A stretch of 64,000 bases of DNA from CAYFUF01 sp964394795 (GCA_964394795.1 CAYMYX010000005.1:1-64000), one strand, 5' to 3'. Counted from the stretch's first letter, positions 41,291 through 50,397 are shown. Program-made: numbers and translations. Notes: generated by a model not told the origin, from the sequence alone.

Positions 41291-42636
41291 TCCGCTAAGA
41301 TCTCATTGATATCGTGAAGTTTTTGTGTGGTGACGACAATGACGCTATCCCCTAACTCAATCGTGTCGTTACCACCTGGTAGGATCAACTCCTCCTGACG
41401 GAGGATGTAGCCAATCAATGTATTAGCCTTCAAGGATAAATCTTTCAAAGGTATACCTGTCACCTCAGCCCCTTGGTTTACATAGAACTGATTGACTTCG
41501 ATTTGATTACCTTCTAAGCGATGGAACTCTTCTATACTGGAAACATCTTCCCTTTCCATCGAGCGGACGATCTTAACAATCTGATCACCGATGATAGATT
41601 GGGGCGATATAACCGAGAACAATTCCAAGTCATTAAGGAGCTGATAAATATCACTTCTAGAAACCTTAGTAATAGTTCGGTTGATGCCCATTTTTGAACC
41701 GGTCCATGAAAGGACCATATTCTCCTCATCGATATCCGTTAAAGCAATAAGGATGTCATAATTCAAAATGCCTTGCTGGCGCAGGATATTTTTATCCGTC
41801 CCGTCTGCCCAAACAATCTCGTGCTTAGGATAACGGTCCGCTAAGTCTTCGGCTGTCCTCTGGTTGATTTCTATGATGGAAAAATCGATCTTCCTTCTAT
41901 CCAAGATGTCCGCAAGATACCGCGTAATTCTACCGCCTCCTACAATCAAGGCAGAATTAATCCTCTCCTCCTGACCCACATCCTTAAAGAAGTGGTCAAG
42001 AGAAGCTAAATTACCGGTAATATATATGCTATCTTCTGGACCAATCGTATCGTTTCCCTTTGGGATAACGACTCCATTGGCCTTGACGATGGCACAAACA
42101 ATGATTCTCGGATATTTTGCACGGAAAGAGACCATGTCCATGCCGACCAGTTTTTCATTTCCGAAGATTTGAAACTCCAACAGATTGACTCGGTTCCTCG
42201 CCAATTTGACGACCGAATCAGCCATTGGAAAAGTGATATCGTAGGCAATATGTACCGCCGCTAAATAGTCCGGGTTGATAATCATGGAGATGCCCAAAGT
42301 TTCTTGCAACATTTGGGAAAGTCTATGATAATCTTCATTCCGAGCTCGAACGATGGTCATCCCGGCACCCATCTTCCTGGCAATCATGCCGGACAGCATG
42401 TTCACTTCATCGCTAGAAGTTACTGCCACGAAAATATCGGCACCTGGGACCCCGGCCTCCAACAAGGTATCATAGTTGGTTCCACTGCCGATGACTCCCG
42501 CAATATCCATCATATCCATCAGCGCTTGAACGAGGTTCGGGTCCGTATCGATCACGACAAGGTCGTGCCCCTCTTCATTAAGGTCCCTACATAAAATTGT
42601 TCCGACCTTACCGGCCCCGACGATAACAATTCTCAT
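41287..42636 (-). CDS. trkA: Trk potassium uptake regulator TrkA
   Basis: The 449-residue cytoplasmic protein gates TrkH in response to nucleotides. It consists of two RCK units, each a Rossmann domain plus a TrkA-C domain. The N-terminal unit begins MRIVIVGAGKVGTILCRDL; the second begins ALIVGGGRITRYLADIL near 228. VIDTDPNLV near 30 and IEINQRTAEDLADRYPKHE near 252 bind the nucleotide ribose. It overlaps gtrA and trkH by four bases each. Confidence 0.95.
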   Translation of the reverse strand: MRIVIVGAGKVGTILCRDLNEEGHDLVVIDTDPNLVQALMDMMDIAGVIGSGTNYDTLLEAGVPGADIFVAVTSSDEVNMLSGMIARKMGAGMTIVRARNEDYHRLSQMLQETLGISMIINPDYLAAVHIAYDITFPMADSVVKLARNRVNLLEFQIFGNEKLVGMDMVSFRAKYPRIIVCAIVKANGVVIPKGNDTIGPEDSIYITGNLASLDHFFKDVGQEERINSALIVGGGRITRYLADILDRRKIDFSIIEINQRTAEDLADRYPKHEIVWADGTDKNILRQQGILNYDILIALTDIDEENMVLSWTGSKMGINRTITKVSRSDIYQLLNDLELFSVISPQSIIGDQIVKIVRSMEREDVSSIEEFHRLEGNQIEVNQFYVNQGAEVTGIPLKDLSLKANTLIGYILRQEELILPGGNDTIELGDSVIVVTTQKLHDINEILAE

Positions 42637-43076
42637 TTTCTACCTCTGCTCGTCGACTGATCGAGTTCTTCTTTTTTGTTAAAAACAAAGTACTTGCTCA
42701 CCACGTAATTCATTATGATAACGACTACCTGGGCAACGGTTTTAACCCAAAGGTCATATTCAGCTAAACCAAGGAGGTCGATTCCGACCCACATGATGGC
42801 CATATCCACAACCAAAGACAGGACGCGACCAAAGATGAAGCGTATAAATTCGACGCCTTGAGCTACCTTGCCGGTTGCTTGGCTTTGGAAAACCCACCTT
42901 CTGTTAGTGTAGTAAGCAAAGAGGACAGCAAAAAACCAAGCCAGTCCGTTGGAAATCAAGTAACCGATTCCCAGCAGACGGCTTGCTATCAGGTAAACAA
43001 TATAGTTGATGACTGTGGTCAAAACACCAAAAAACAGATAGCTGACAAGCTCTCTCTTTTCCCTCAACCAGTTCAT
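42633..43076 (-). CDS. GtrA-family membrane protein
   Basis: The 147-residue protein has four membrane helices and the GtrA signature: FGVLTTVINYIVYLI near the N terminus and FYTNRRWVFQ-like YYTNRRWVF near 54. The family helps move lipid-linked sugars across the membrane for wall or glycan modification. No glycosyltransferase is adjacent, so its partner is unknown. It lies between smpB (9 bases upstream) and trkA (four-base overlap). Confidence 0.85.
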   Translation of the reverse strand: MNWLREKRELVSYLFFGVLTTVINYIVYLIASRLLGIGYLISNGLAWFFAVLFAYYTNRRWVFQSQATGKVAQGVEFIRFIFGRVLSLVVDMAIMWVGIDLLGLAEYDLWVKTVAQVVVIIMNYVVSKYFVFNKKEELDQSTSRGRK

Positions 43077-43085
43077 TCCTAACTC

Positions 43086-43547
43086 CTAATAATCTCTCAT
43101 CGATCTTTCAATTCGCCTTTGGTCGTCCTTTTCACGAAGGGACTGTCTCTTATCGTACAGCTTCTTACCTTTGGCAATGGCAATATCAAACTTGACTAAA
43201 CCTCTGCGGATATTCACCGACAGAGGAATAATCGTGTAGCCGTCAAGACTGATTGCCTCTTCAAGCTCCCGTATTTCTTTTTTATGCAAAAGCAGGCGGC
43301 GGTCACGAACAGGGTCAACATTGTTAATGTTGCCCTGTTCATACGGACTGACGTGCATGCCGACTATCCAAGCTTGGCCATGGTGAATGTTTACATAGCT
43401 CTCCTGTATGGAGACCTTACCTTGCCTTATGCTTTTCACTTCGGTACCCTTCAGCTCGATACCCGCCTCAAAAGTCTTCTCAATGAAGTACTCATGCCTT
43501 GCTTTTTTATTATTTACGATTTGTTTATACCCTGGTGTTTTCGTCAT
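43086..43547 (-). CDS. smpB: SsrA-binding protein SmpB
   Basis: SmpB delivers tmRNA to stalled ribosomes for trans-translation. The 153-residue protein shows the conserved KARHEYFIEKTFEAGIELKG near 15, EVKSIRQGKVSIQESYV near 36, and GKKLYDKRQSLREKD near 126 in the basic tail. It follows rnr by 22 bases, the standard rnr-smpB arrangement. The tmRNA gene itself is not in the window. Confidence 0.97.
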   Translation of the reverse strand: MTKTPGYKQIVNNKKARHEYFIEKTFEAGIELKGTEVKSIRQGKVSIQESYVNIHHGQAWIVGMHVSPYEQGNINNVDPVRDRRLLLHKKEIRELEEAISLDGYTIIPLSVNIRRGLVKFDIAIAKGKKLYDKRQSLREKDDQRRIERSMRDY

Positions 43548-43569
43548 AACTTACACTACCTGTCTCTGC

Positions 43570-46284
43570 CTATCTGCTGTCTCGTTTCTTCTTACGAAAA
43601 CTCTTGTTGGATAAGCGATTCCTATGGCCGCTTTCTCCCTTCTTCCTCGCTTCATTCGTTGTAGCAATCTTTCCGCCAGTCCAGTTCTTTGGTTTCGGAC
43701 TAGCATTCCTAGGACTGGTGTTTCTCCTTCTTCGTTGGTCTTTATTATTGCTACCGTCGCTAGTATAGCGGTTGTCCTCTTCATCCCTGACTAAATGGAA
43801 GTCAATTTCCCTGAGTTCAGGATTCGATCTAACCAAAAGAACCTCGACCTTATCACCATAGCGAATCTGACGTTTCGTTCTTTCACCTAGAACGACAAAG
43901 CGGTCTTCGACATAAGTGTAATAGTCATCGGTCATGTCTCTGAAATGAACCAATCCTTCGACGGTATTCTCCAACATGATGAAGATACCGAAATTAGTCA
44001 ATGAAGATACGATACCTGGGAAGGTTTCGCCTACATGCTTTTGCATATATTCTGCTGTCTTCATATCAACCGCGTCACGCTCAGCATCCTCTGCCTTAAC
44101 CTCAGTATCCGAGATGTGTTGGCATTGGTATTCCAAGTTTTTAATTTCATCATCACCCTTGCGGATTGGCTTGCCGGCAAGCAATCTCTTTAGCAAGCGG
44201 TGGGCAATAACATCCGAGTAACGACGAATAGGCGCTGTAAAGTGGGAATAATGGCCGATAGCTAGACCAAAGTGCATACCAGGTCTCGGGCTGTAGTGAG
44301 CCTTGGACATGCTTTGAAGGACCAGCATATTCAAGATATCCTCTTCCTTTTTGCCCTTAGCCTTTTCTAAAATCTGTCGTAGTTCATCAGGCTGAGGTTG
44401 AGGTGATACGGGATCGTATTGGAAGGCATACAAAGCTCTATTTAGTCTCTCCACTCTGTCTTCGTTCGGTTCATCGTGAACACGATAGATGTAAGGAAGC
44501 TGCTTATCGTTAAAGTATGATCCTACCGTTTGGTTATTCAGAATCATGAACTCTTCAATAATCTTGTTAGCTACGCGGCGGACTTCTCTACCCACATAGG
44601 TAGGTTCTCCCTCAGCATTTAAGACAATTTCCGTCTCAGGGAACTCGAAATCGATGGTTCCTCTTTGTTCTCTTTTCTCCGCTAAGATTTCATAAATCTC
44701 ATACATTGTGTCCAGCTCCTTGTAGAGCTGTTCTTTGTCATCAAAGCGAGTGCCATTCTCCAAATAATCCGACACCTTATCATAAACCAACCGGTGGTCC
44801 GAATTGATCACGCTAGGATAAAATTGGAAATCGACGATTTTGCCGTCATTATTCATGGTCAACTGAGTCGTCATGGTCAAGCGGTCTTCACCTGGTAATA
44901 GTGAACACAAACCATTGGATAATTCCTCAGGTAGCATAGGAATAACACGGTCCAATAAATATACCGAATTTCCTCGTTCAAAGGCATCCTTATCCAAGGC
45001 AGAGCCTGGTCTCAAGTAATGGGTGACATCGGCAATATGAACATAAAGGTTGTAGAACTTGCCTCTCTTCTCTACACTGATTGCGTCATCAAAGTCTTTG
45101 GCATCCGCGCCATCGATAGTGACGGTAAACTTCCTTCTCAAGTCCTTACGGTCTCTTCGGTCTTTTGCGGTGACCTCCGTTGGTAGTTGCTCTACCTCTT
45201 GCAATGTAGCCTTAGAAAACTGATAAGGGAGGTCGAAACGGCGGGCAATTGCTGTGATATCCACTCCCGTTGCATTCACATTACCGAGCACCTCAACAAT
45301 GTGCCCTTCCGGATTGGAATACTCTTTCTCATACTTGTCGATGGCAACGACTACCTTGTCATTATTCTTCGCCCCATTTTCATTTGCTTCATCGATGTAG
45401 ATGTCCTTGAAGTATTTCTTATCATCGGGTAGCACAAAGCCAAAGCCATTTCTTTTCTCGTAAGTTCCTACAATCGTATCCGTGTTTCTCTCGAGTACGT
45501 GAGTGACCACACCTTCCTGCTTAAATCCACGGTCAGGATCAGCTTTTCGGGTCAACTTCACACGAACAGTATCGCCATGTAGAGCACCATTCATACCATC
45601 AGGAGAGATAAAAGTGTCGGATAAGTCAGGATTGCTAGAAACGAAGAAACCAAAACCCTTTTGATTCCCCTTTAGGATACCTTCGTTGTCCTTTTGAACT
45701 CTCTCGTCTTTAGGCTCAGTAACTTCTTCGTCAAAGCTCACCTGAGTTTGGTCTGTTTCAACGTCTTGAAAATCATCATCTCTCGTCTCAGCATCAGTAG
45801 ATTCTGCTAAGCTTTCCTTACTTGTCTCCTCGTTCTGGTCAATTATCTCTTCAAGAAACTCCTCAGCTTCAACAGCTTTGCCTTCTTCAACCAAAGCATC
45901 TACTTCCTTTGAGGTTTCCTTATCTGCCCACTGATCAACAGGAGCGGTATATGCCACATCGAAGTCGGATATGCTGTCTCTTCTTCTTTTTCTCTTTGGC
46001 TTCTTCGTCTTATCCTTCTTGGATGGTGCAACCTCTGTCTTCGAGCTTTCCGTTGTTTTCTCGCTCTCGCTATCCTCCGAAAACTCTCCCAAGCCGCTGC
46101 TTGGTCTAATCTTTCCTCGCTTCGACATCTTTATCTGTCCGCTCGATAGCAAACCATCGATAATGTCGTAAAACTCTGCTCGCTCAACCCCTTTTAAGCC
46201 GAATCGATCAGCTACTTCCTTCATACGCAGGGGTACATAATTATCGCTGTTAAAATATGACAACAATAAATCTTTGATATTCAT
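43570..46284 (-). CDS. rnr: Ribonuclease R with long charged insertion
   Basis: RNase R is a 3'-5' exoribonuclease that degrades structured RNA and works with trans-translation. The 904-residue protein starts with a winged-helix domain (about 1-70). An unusually long, low-complexity charged segment follows at about 75-200, with Lys/Arg-rich and then Glu/Asp-rich stretches. Cold-shock domains occupy about 205-370. The RNB catalytic domain has TIDGADAKDFDDAISV near 395 with metal-binding aspartates, and the S1 domain has PGIVSSLTNFGIFIMLENTV near 765. The C terminus is basic and Asn-rich. Typical length is 700-820, and the excess comes from the charged segment. I chose ATG 46284; the longer start has no ribosome-binding site. 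Confidence 0.95.
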   Translation of the reverse strand: MNIKDLLLSYFNSDNYVPLRMKEVADRFGLKGVERAEFYDIIDGLLSSGQIKMSKRGKIRPSSGLGEFSEDSESEKTTESSKTEVAPSKKDKTKKPKRKRRRDSISDFDVAYTAPVDQWADKETSKEVDALVEEGKAVEAEEFLEEIIDQNEETSKESLAESTDAETRDDDFQDVETDQTQVSFDEEVTEPKDERVQKDNEGILKGNQKGFGFFVSSNPDLSDTFISPDGMNGALHGDTVRVKLTRKADPDRGFKQEGVVTHVLERNTDTIVGTYEKRNGFGFVLPDDKKYFKDIYIDEANENGAKNNDKVVVAIDKYEKEYSNPEGHIVEVLGNVNATGVDITAIARRFDLPYQFSKATLQEVEQLPTEVTAKDRRDRKDLRRKFTVTIDGADAKDFDDAISVEKRGKFYNLYVHIADVTHYLRPGSALDKDAFERGNSVYLLDRVIPMLPEELSNGLCSLLPGEDRLTMTTQLTMNNDGKIVDFQFYPSVINSDHRLVYDKVSDYLENGTRFDDKEQLYKELDTMYEIYEILAEKREQRGTIDFEFPETEIVLNAEGEPTYVGREVRRVANKIIEEFMILNNQTVGSYFNDKQLPYIYRVHDEPNEDRVERLNRALYAFQYDPVSPQPQPDELRQILEKAKGKKEEDILNMLVLQSMSKAHYSPRPGMHFGLAIGHYSHFTAPIRRYSDVIAHRLLKRLLAGKPIRKGDDEIKNLEYQCQHISDTEVKAEDAERDAVDMKTAEYMQKHVGETFPGIVSSLTNFGIFIMLENTVEGLVHFRDMTDDYYTYVEDRFVVLGERTKRQIRYGDKVEVLLVRSNPELREIDFHLVRDEEDNRYTSDGSNNKDQRRRRNTSPRNASPKPKNWTGGKIATTNEARKKGESGHRNRLSNKSFRKKKRDSR

Positions 46285-46375
46285 TTCATCCGTCCTGTCT
46301 AGCCTATGGCTACTCTTCGTTGACTTCTCTGCTGCTAACAATGGCCCTACTCTGAGGCCACTTCTTTCTTACCCT

Positions 46376-46405
46376 ATTATAACAAAGAAAGCAGGCCATT
46401 GTCGG
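46376..46405 (-). promoter_or_regulatory. Promoter of rnr-smpB-gtrA-trkAH
   Basis: The minus strand reads CCGACA (46405-46400), 18 bases, then TATAAT (46381-46376). A 9-bp inverted repeat ACAATGGCC/GGCCATTGT (46338-46346 and 46394-46402) brackets the -10 box and could be an operator, though its arms are far apart. Confidence 0.6.
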
Positions 46406-46496
46406 TGAGCCCACCCTAAGTTTCAGTTCCTTGATTAGCAAGGGTCAGTTAATTGTCGCATCCACATTTATTAGAACAGCAATTTGGGCACAAAAA

Positions 46497-46522
46497 AAGC
46501 TATAAGCAAATGCTTACAGCTT
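46497..46522 (-). terminator. Terminator after secG
   Basis: A 12-bp stem with one G-T pair (46497-46508 with 46511-46522) is followed on the minus strand by seven T, just past the secG stop. Confidence 0.9.
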
Positions 46523-46533
46523 CACTCATTTGT

Positions 46534-46761
46534 TTAAAGGATTACTAAGGCAATAAGGCAAACACCTGCTAAGGCACCAGCAATCATCATTGTCTTGTTT
46601 AGCATCTTCTCTCTAGCTTGATGCGCAGTTGATCCAAATGCACCACCGTCTTGACCGTATGTCGTACCGGCACCTTGTGTCTTTGGTTCCATCATCAACG
46701 AAATTAAAATTACTGCTACACTAAGGATAGCTAAAAGACCAATTATTAGATTTTGTACCAT
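46534..46761 (-). CDS. secG: Preprotein translocase subunit SecG
   Basis: SecG is a small auxiliary subunit of the SecYEG channel. The 75-residue protein has two membrane helices (about 3-24 and 55-75) joined by a loop with the family pattern MMEPKTQGAGTTYGQDGGAF. Its position next to rnr and smpB is common in Gram-positive bacteria. A separate terminator divides it from rnr. Confidence 0.95.
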   Translation of the reverse strand: MVQNLIIGLLAILSVAVILISLMMEPKTQGAGTTYGQDGGAFGSTAHQAREKMLNKTMMIAGALAGVCLIALVIL

Positions 46762-46871
46762 TCTCTCACCTCTTCTCCTCTTATTCCCTCGCTAACGCGC
46801 AAGTTCTTTAAATAACATACATGGTAGTTTATCAAAGTCTCCCGCCACTTGCAAGTTTTCCAAATTTCTTC

Positions 46872-47552
46872 TTACTCTACGATGATTAAATCTTTAATCT
46901 GCTCATAGATCTTTTCGCCTATTCCGGTTACTTCCATTATCTCCTCGATTGTGCGAAAAAGGGACTCTTCGCGATAGGCAATGATCGCTTTAGCTTTCGC
47001 CTCACCTATACCAGGCAAACTAATCAATTCTTCAATAGAAGCCGTATTAATATTAATCAAACCTGGCGGACCTTCTTCACTACTTTGACTTTGTCCAACC
47101 TCAGATCCTTGAATGATATCAAGAGTACAAAGCCTGTCCTTTTCGAGAGCTACCTCATCTTTGGATGGTATTCGTATCTTCATCTCATCCTGCAGCTTAG
47201 CGGACAAGTTTATATAATCCAAACTTCCCTCTTCGGTTATTCCACCTGCCAAGTCAAGAGCATCCTGGACCCTTGCCCCTTCATCGAGTTGATAGAGACC
47301 TGGTGAATTCACTTGGCCATCAATATGAATAAAGATCACCTTAGTGTCTAAAACTTCTTCACTTGATTTATCTGTGTCTGTTATTTGAGTCGCTTCTTCA
47401 TCGCTAGAAATATTTAAGTTTCCCTGATCAATGTCGCCAATAGACTCGACAACCGGAGTTGGTCCAGGTCTAGTTTGTAGCCAACCAATGACCGCAAAAA
47501 TCCCAATCAAAACGATGATGATTATCTTCTCTACTTTATCTTTATCGAGCAT
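46872..47552 (-). CDS. comEA: ComEA-type competence DNA-binding protein
   Basis: ComEA is a membrane-anchored surface protein that binds incoming double-stranded DNA in transformation. The 226-residue protein has an N-terminal signal anchor (about 8-25), an acidic linker, an SLBB domain (about 71-125, HIDGQVNSPGLYQLDEGARV), and a C-terminal double helix-hairpin-helix domain. The latter reads INTASIEELISLPGIGEAKA and continues to the second hairpin, VTGIGEKIYEQI. Its usual partners comEB and comEC are not in the window. It lies last in the yhbY-nadD-yqeK-rsfS group. Confidence 0.9.
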   Translation of the reverse strand: MLDKDKVEKIIIIVLIGIFAVIGWLQTRPGPTPVVESIGDIDQGNLNISSDEEATQITDTDKSSEEVLDTKVIFIHIDGQVNSPGLYQLDEGARVQDALDLAGGITEEGSLDYINLSAKLQDEMKIRIPSKDEVALEKDRLCTLDIIQGSEVGQSQSSEEGPPGLININTASIEELISLPGIGEAKAKAIIAYREESLFRTIEEIMEVTGIGEKIYEQIKDLIIVE

Positions 47553-47578
47553 CTTGCCTTCCTTTGGGAAGGCTTACT

Positions 47579-47905
47579 TTAATTTTTCCACAAACCTTCC
47601 AAATTATAGAATTGCCTTTGGTCAGCCGTAAAGATATGAACAATTGTGTCGCCGAAATCCAAAAGGATCCATTCGCCTTCACGGTAGCCCTCTACCGTTC
47701 TGGTGTTGATTCCTTGATCCTTCATCTTCGTTTCGATTTCATCAGCAATTGCCTGTGTATGGTTGACATTACGTCCTGTGATTATAATGAAATAGTCACA
47801 GATGCCAGCGCGAGGATCAATATCTAGGACAGTTATGTCTTGTCCTATCTTGTCATCTGCTGCTTTTACAATAAGATCAACCGTATCTTTAATTCTTTCT
47901 ACCAA
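47579..47905 (-). CDS. rsfS: Ribosomal silencing factor RsfS
   Basis: RsfS binds ribosomal protein uL14 and blocks subunit joining in starvation. The 108-residue protein matches the Iojap/RsfS family: ICDYFIIITGRNVNHTQAIA near 34 and EGEWILLDFGDTIVHIFT near 75. It follows yqeK by 19 bases, its standard neighbour, and precedes comEA. Confidence 0.96.
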   Translation of the reverse strand: MVERIKDTVDLIVKAADDKIGQDITVLDIDPRAGICDYFIIITGRNVNHTQAIADEIETKMKDQGINTRTVEGYREGEWILLDFGDTIVHIFTADQRQFYNLEGLWKN

Positions 47906-47924
47906 ATTTGATTTCCTTTCTTAA

Positions 47925-48609
47925 TTATTCCAGATGTGCCTTCTCAAGGCGTTCCATTGTAATTCTTTCAATCAGCGAATTTCTAGTCTTTACTGTTCTT
48001 AAATCGATGGATGCATCAGTATCTAGGAGATAGTAAAGGGTCTGGGTAATGGCGGCATACACACCGATATCCAAATCCTCCATTGCTAGTTCCCGGAGCT
48101 TAGTAAGATGGGGTAAGTCTCNNNNNNNNNNGTAAGTCTCTTCCCTCTTCCACCATGTCTGCCAAGTATACAACCTTACTGACCTTGTCCATGTCCGGCG
48201 CACCGGTAGTGTGATTTCTGATCGCCTCTAATACTACTCTATCCTCTACGCCATATATCATTTGGGCTACTACAGAACCTAGCTCCGCATGAAACACCTT
48301 GGAGTCAGACCAGCCATCTTCGTTCATTAATCCCTTCTCAACTGCTAATGAAAAGTATTCCTTCTCCTTGTTCTTTGCACAGTCGTGTAACATGGCAGCA
48401 ACCTTACATTGGTCGACATTAACGTCATGCACCTTAGCTAAATAGATGGCAGTTTGTATAACACCTAATATATGCTCAAATCGGTGTTTACTGACATCGC
48501 CCTTTAACTGGCGGGTCCACTTCTTATATACACCTTCTTCTAAGAAAGACAAACTCTCCTGTCGACAATCTTCGATGAATCGATCTGCCCTGTCAACAGC
48601 CCTACTCAT
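47925..48609 (-). CDS. yqeK: YqeK-type HD-domain Ap4A hydrolase (split only by a scaffold artefact)
   Basis: The family symmetrically hydrolyses diadenosine tetraphosphate to ADP. The reconstructed protein has about 221 residues. Metal-binding motifs are HRFEHILGVIQTA near 36, AAMLHDCAKNK near 62 with the HD pair, HAELGSVVA near 92, and AIRNHTTGAPDM near 116. SKVVYLADMVEEGRDL continues into PHLTKLRELAMEDLD across the N-run. In the file a ten-N run plus a duplicated 9-base sequence shifts the frame; removing 19 bases restores one continuous frame. The start at 48609 follows GAAGGA and overlaps nadD by eight bases. Confidence 0.92.
48113..48140. other. False scaffold gap: overlapping contig ends around 10 N
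   Basis: The sequence gtaagtctc stands directly before (48113-48121) and directly after (48132-48140) the ten N. Two contigs that overlap by nine bases were joined with a placeholder. Collapsing the overlap restores the yqeK frame exactly. Confidence 0.93.
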
Positions 48610-49276
48610 ATAATCCTTCTTTCTCAATGTAGTTGAGTACTTTATCCGGTATGAGGTAACGGACATTTACCCCCTCTTGGAGATAGGTCCTTAGTTTGGT
48701 CGATGAGATGTCCACCGGGAATTCATCGATGACATGAATGCGGTAGCCTTTAGTCCGCAGAAAATCTAACTGCTCGGCAAAACTTCTTTGTTCTAAGTTA
48801 TTATCTTCAAAGGCAATCTCTTGGGAATTTGGTCTCTTGATAACCGCGATATCTACAAGGCTTAGGAGTTCTTCCCATTTATACCAGGTTTCTATTTGGA
48901 GCAGACTATCCTCGCCCATTAAATAATAAAACTGGGCATCAGGACGGTCATCCATCAACGAAAGAATAGTATTCAATGTATAATTTACTTCCTTGGAATG
49001 GATTTCTCTCTCATCAATCTCGAACCTGTCATTATCCTCGATGGCTAGTTTGAGCATCTCCAGCCGGTGGCTTGCTGTCTTCGATCGGTTTTCTTTATGG
49101 GGTGGGTCAAAAGCAGGTATAAATACGACTTTCTCCAAGTCACAGATGCGATAGGCGCTCTCGGCAGAAATTAAGTGACCTAAATGGATAGGATCAAAAG
49201 TCCCACCATAGATTCCTATTTTCACCCGTTTACCTGTATCAGCACCCGCTTCACGTATTACTTGTATATCTTCCAA
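48602..49276 (-). CDS. nadD: Nicotinate-nucleotide adenylyltransferase NadD
   Basis: NadD makes nicotinate adenine dinucleotide in NAD synthesis. The 224-residue protein has the nucleotidyltransferase signature GIYGGTFDPIHLGHLISAE near 22 and the second motif in VDISSTKLRTYLQEG near 186. Binding residues include PAFDPPHKENR near 54 and YYLMGEDSLLQIETW near 107. It appears to start at TTG 49276, six bases after AAGGAG; no ATG in this frame lies closer. About 18 residues precede the usual family start. It overlaps yqeK. Confidence 0.95.
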   Translation of the reverse strand: MEDIQVIREAGADTGKRVKIGIYGGTFDPIHLGHLISAESAYRICDLEKVVFIPAFDPPHKENRSKTASHRLEMLKLAIEDNDRFEIDEREIHSKEVNYTLNTILSLMDDRPDAQFYYLMGEDSLLQIETWYKWEELLSLVDIAVIKRPNSQEIAFEDNNLEQRSFAEQLDFLRTKGYRIHVIDEFPVDISSTKLRTYLQEGVNVRYLIPDKVLNYIEKEGLYE

Positions 49277-49303
49277 TGCATGCTCCTTATAGACTAAAGA
49301 ACG

Positions 49304-49579
49304 CTACTTTTCTTCTTCACTTTCACGGTAAAGGACGATTTTAGAGCCCAGTTGAGATACAAATTCTGCCCCGGTCCCTTCCAACAATTCATCGACAATG
49401 TCCTTTGCTTCCACTCCGCTGGCTTCCAAGACATTGATTTTCACCAATTCATTTGCGGTTAGCTGTTGTTCAATATCTTTAAACACATTCTCCGTTAAAC
49501 CGTTCTTTCCAATAATGACGGTTGGACGGATGGTATTCGCTTGACTTTTTAACTGACTTCTTTCTTTTCCTGTTAACAA
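49304..49579 (-). CDS. yhbY: YhbY-type ribosome-associated RNA-binding protein
   Basis: The small CRM-domain protein associates with pre-50S ribosomes. From TTG 49579 it has 91 residues, opening LTGKERSQLKSQANTIRPTV and carrying the conserved IGKNGLTENVFKDIEQQL near 23 and LVKINVL near 45. I prefer the TTG because AGTGGTGAT precedes it. The only in-frame ATG (49639) lies inside a terminator stem and would add 20 hydrophobic residues foreign to the family. It heads the yhbY-nadD-yqeK-rsfS-comEA group. Confidence 0.9.
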   Translation of the reverse strand: MLTGKERSQLKSQANTIRPTVIIGKNGLTENVFKDIEQQLTANELVKINVLEASGVEAKDIVDELLEGTGAEFVSQLGSKIVLYRESEEEK

Positions 49580-49604
49580 AATATCACCACTTTCTTCAAT
49601 ATAG

Positions 49605-49642
49605 AAAAAAAGGATGAGGAGGCAGACGCCCGAGCTCATCCT
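49605..49642 (-). terminator. Terminator directly upstream of yhbY
   Basis: An 8-bp stem (49611-49618 with 49635-49642) with a GC-rich loop is followed on the minus strand by seven T. It ends the transcript from the DUF308 gene only about 25 bases before the yhbY start, leaving no room for a full promoter in between. Confidence 0.82.
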
Positions 49643-49685
49643 ACTTCTTTACTATTATACAATCTTAAGGCTTATCCGTCTAATC

Positions 49686-50342
49686 TTAGCCCCTTAATTG
49701 CTTTTGAGAGTTATCATCTAGGTGGTCCTGATCGGAATCCAAGAATTGGCCGTCAGCGTAACGATTGCGTTGAACACTTTCCGAGAGTTTACCCAAATTC
49801 AAAATGGTAAAGGCGTTAATTCCGGTAATAACTAACATTGCTATTCCACAGGCCTGGATATAAAAATCATCGACGTTATCTGACATCGTTAGGATATACA
49901 CGCCTGCGAGAATAGCAATCAGACAGAATAACATCGTCATCCACCAGTTATCCATTCGTTGCTTATATTGGGTGAAGGCGATCTGGAAGTAACAACCGGC
50001 ATGATAGAAGAATAGAATTCCTGCTACTGCTGTGATTGCCGTATCTATGGATTCAACCTTCATTAACAAAAACAAAGCAAAGGCAATAACGACAAAAGCC
50101 AAACCGAGTTGCATGCCCGCTGCCCTCTTCTCCTCATCAGACCGTAAAAAATCAAAAATCTGCAAAAGACCGATAACGATAAGTACTACTGATGCAATAT
50201 TGATGACGATATCCATCGCCAAAGCCGGATTAATAGTAAACAAAAGTCCAAACACTAAACTGATAACACCTAATACAAATAATTGCTTTTGGAGACGATT
50301 CTCCACGTACTGCATATCAATAATTTTGCTCTCTTTGGCCAT
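49686..50342 (-). CDS. HdeD/DUF308-type membrane protein
   Basis: The 218-residue protein has six hydrophobic segments arranged as three pairs, as in the HdeD/DUF308 family, whose role is unclear beyond a link to acid stress in enterobacteria. The first helix carries FVLGVISLVFGLLFTINP and a later one FLLMKVESIDTAITAVAGIL. The tail is hydrophilic. ATG 50342 follows GAGGAGG; an in-frame start five codons earlier is rejected. It lies downstream of the Tad genes but is set apart by 76 bases with a weak hairpin. Confidence 0.8.
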   Translation of the reverse strand: MAKESKIIDMQYVENRLQKQLFVLGVISLVFGLLFTINPALAMDIVINIASVVLIVIGLLQIFDFLRSDEEKRAAGMQLGLAFVVIAFALFLLMKVESIDTAITAVAGILFFYHAGCYFQIAFTQYKQRMDNWWMTMLFCLIAILAGVYILTMSDNVDDFYIQACGIAMLVITGINAFTILNLGKLSESVQRNRYADGQFLDSDQDHLDDNSQKQLRG

Positions 50343-50397
50343 TGTGAACCTCCTCATAATTCAGTTCCCATTTACAAACCTATTCTACCCAATAATG

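Noticed and set aside
47925..48666. yqeK as a frameshifted pseudogene or two separate genes
   Set aside because: The break coincides exactly with the N-run and a duplicated nine-base sequence, so it is a scaffolding artefact.
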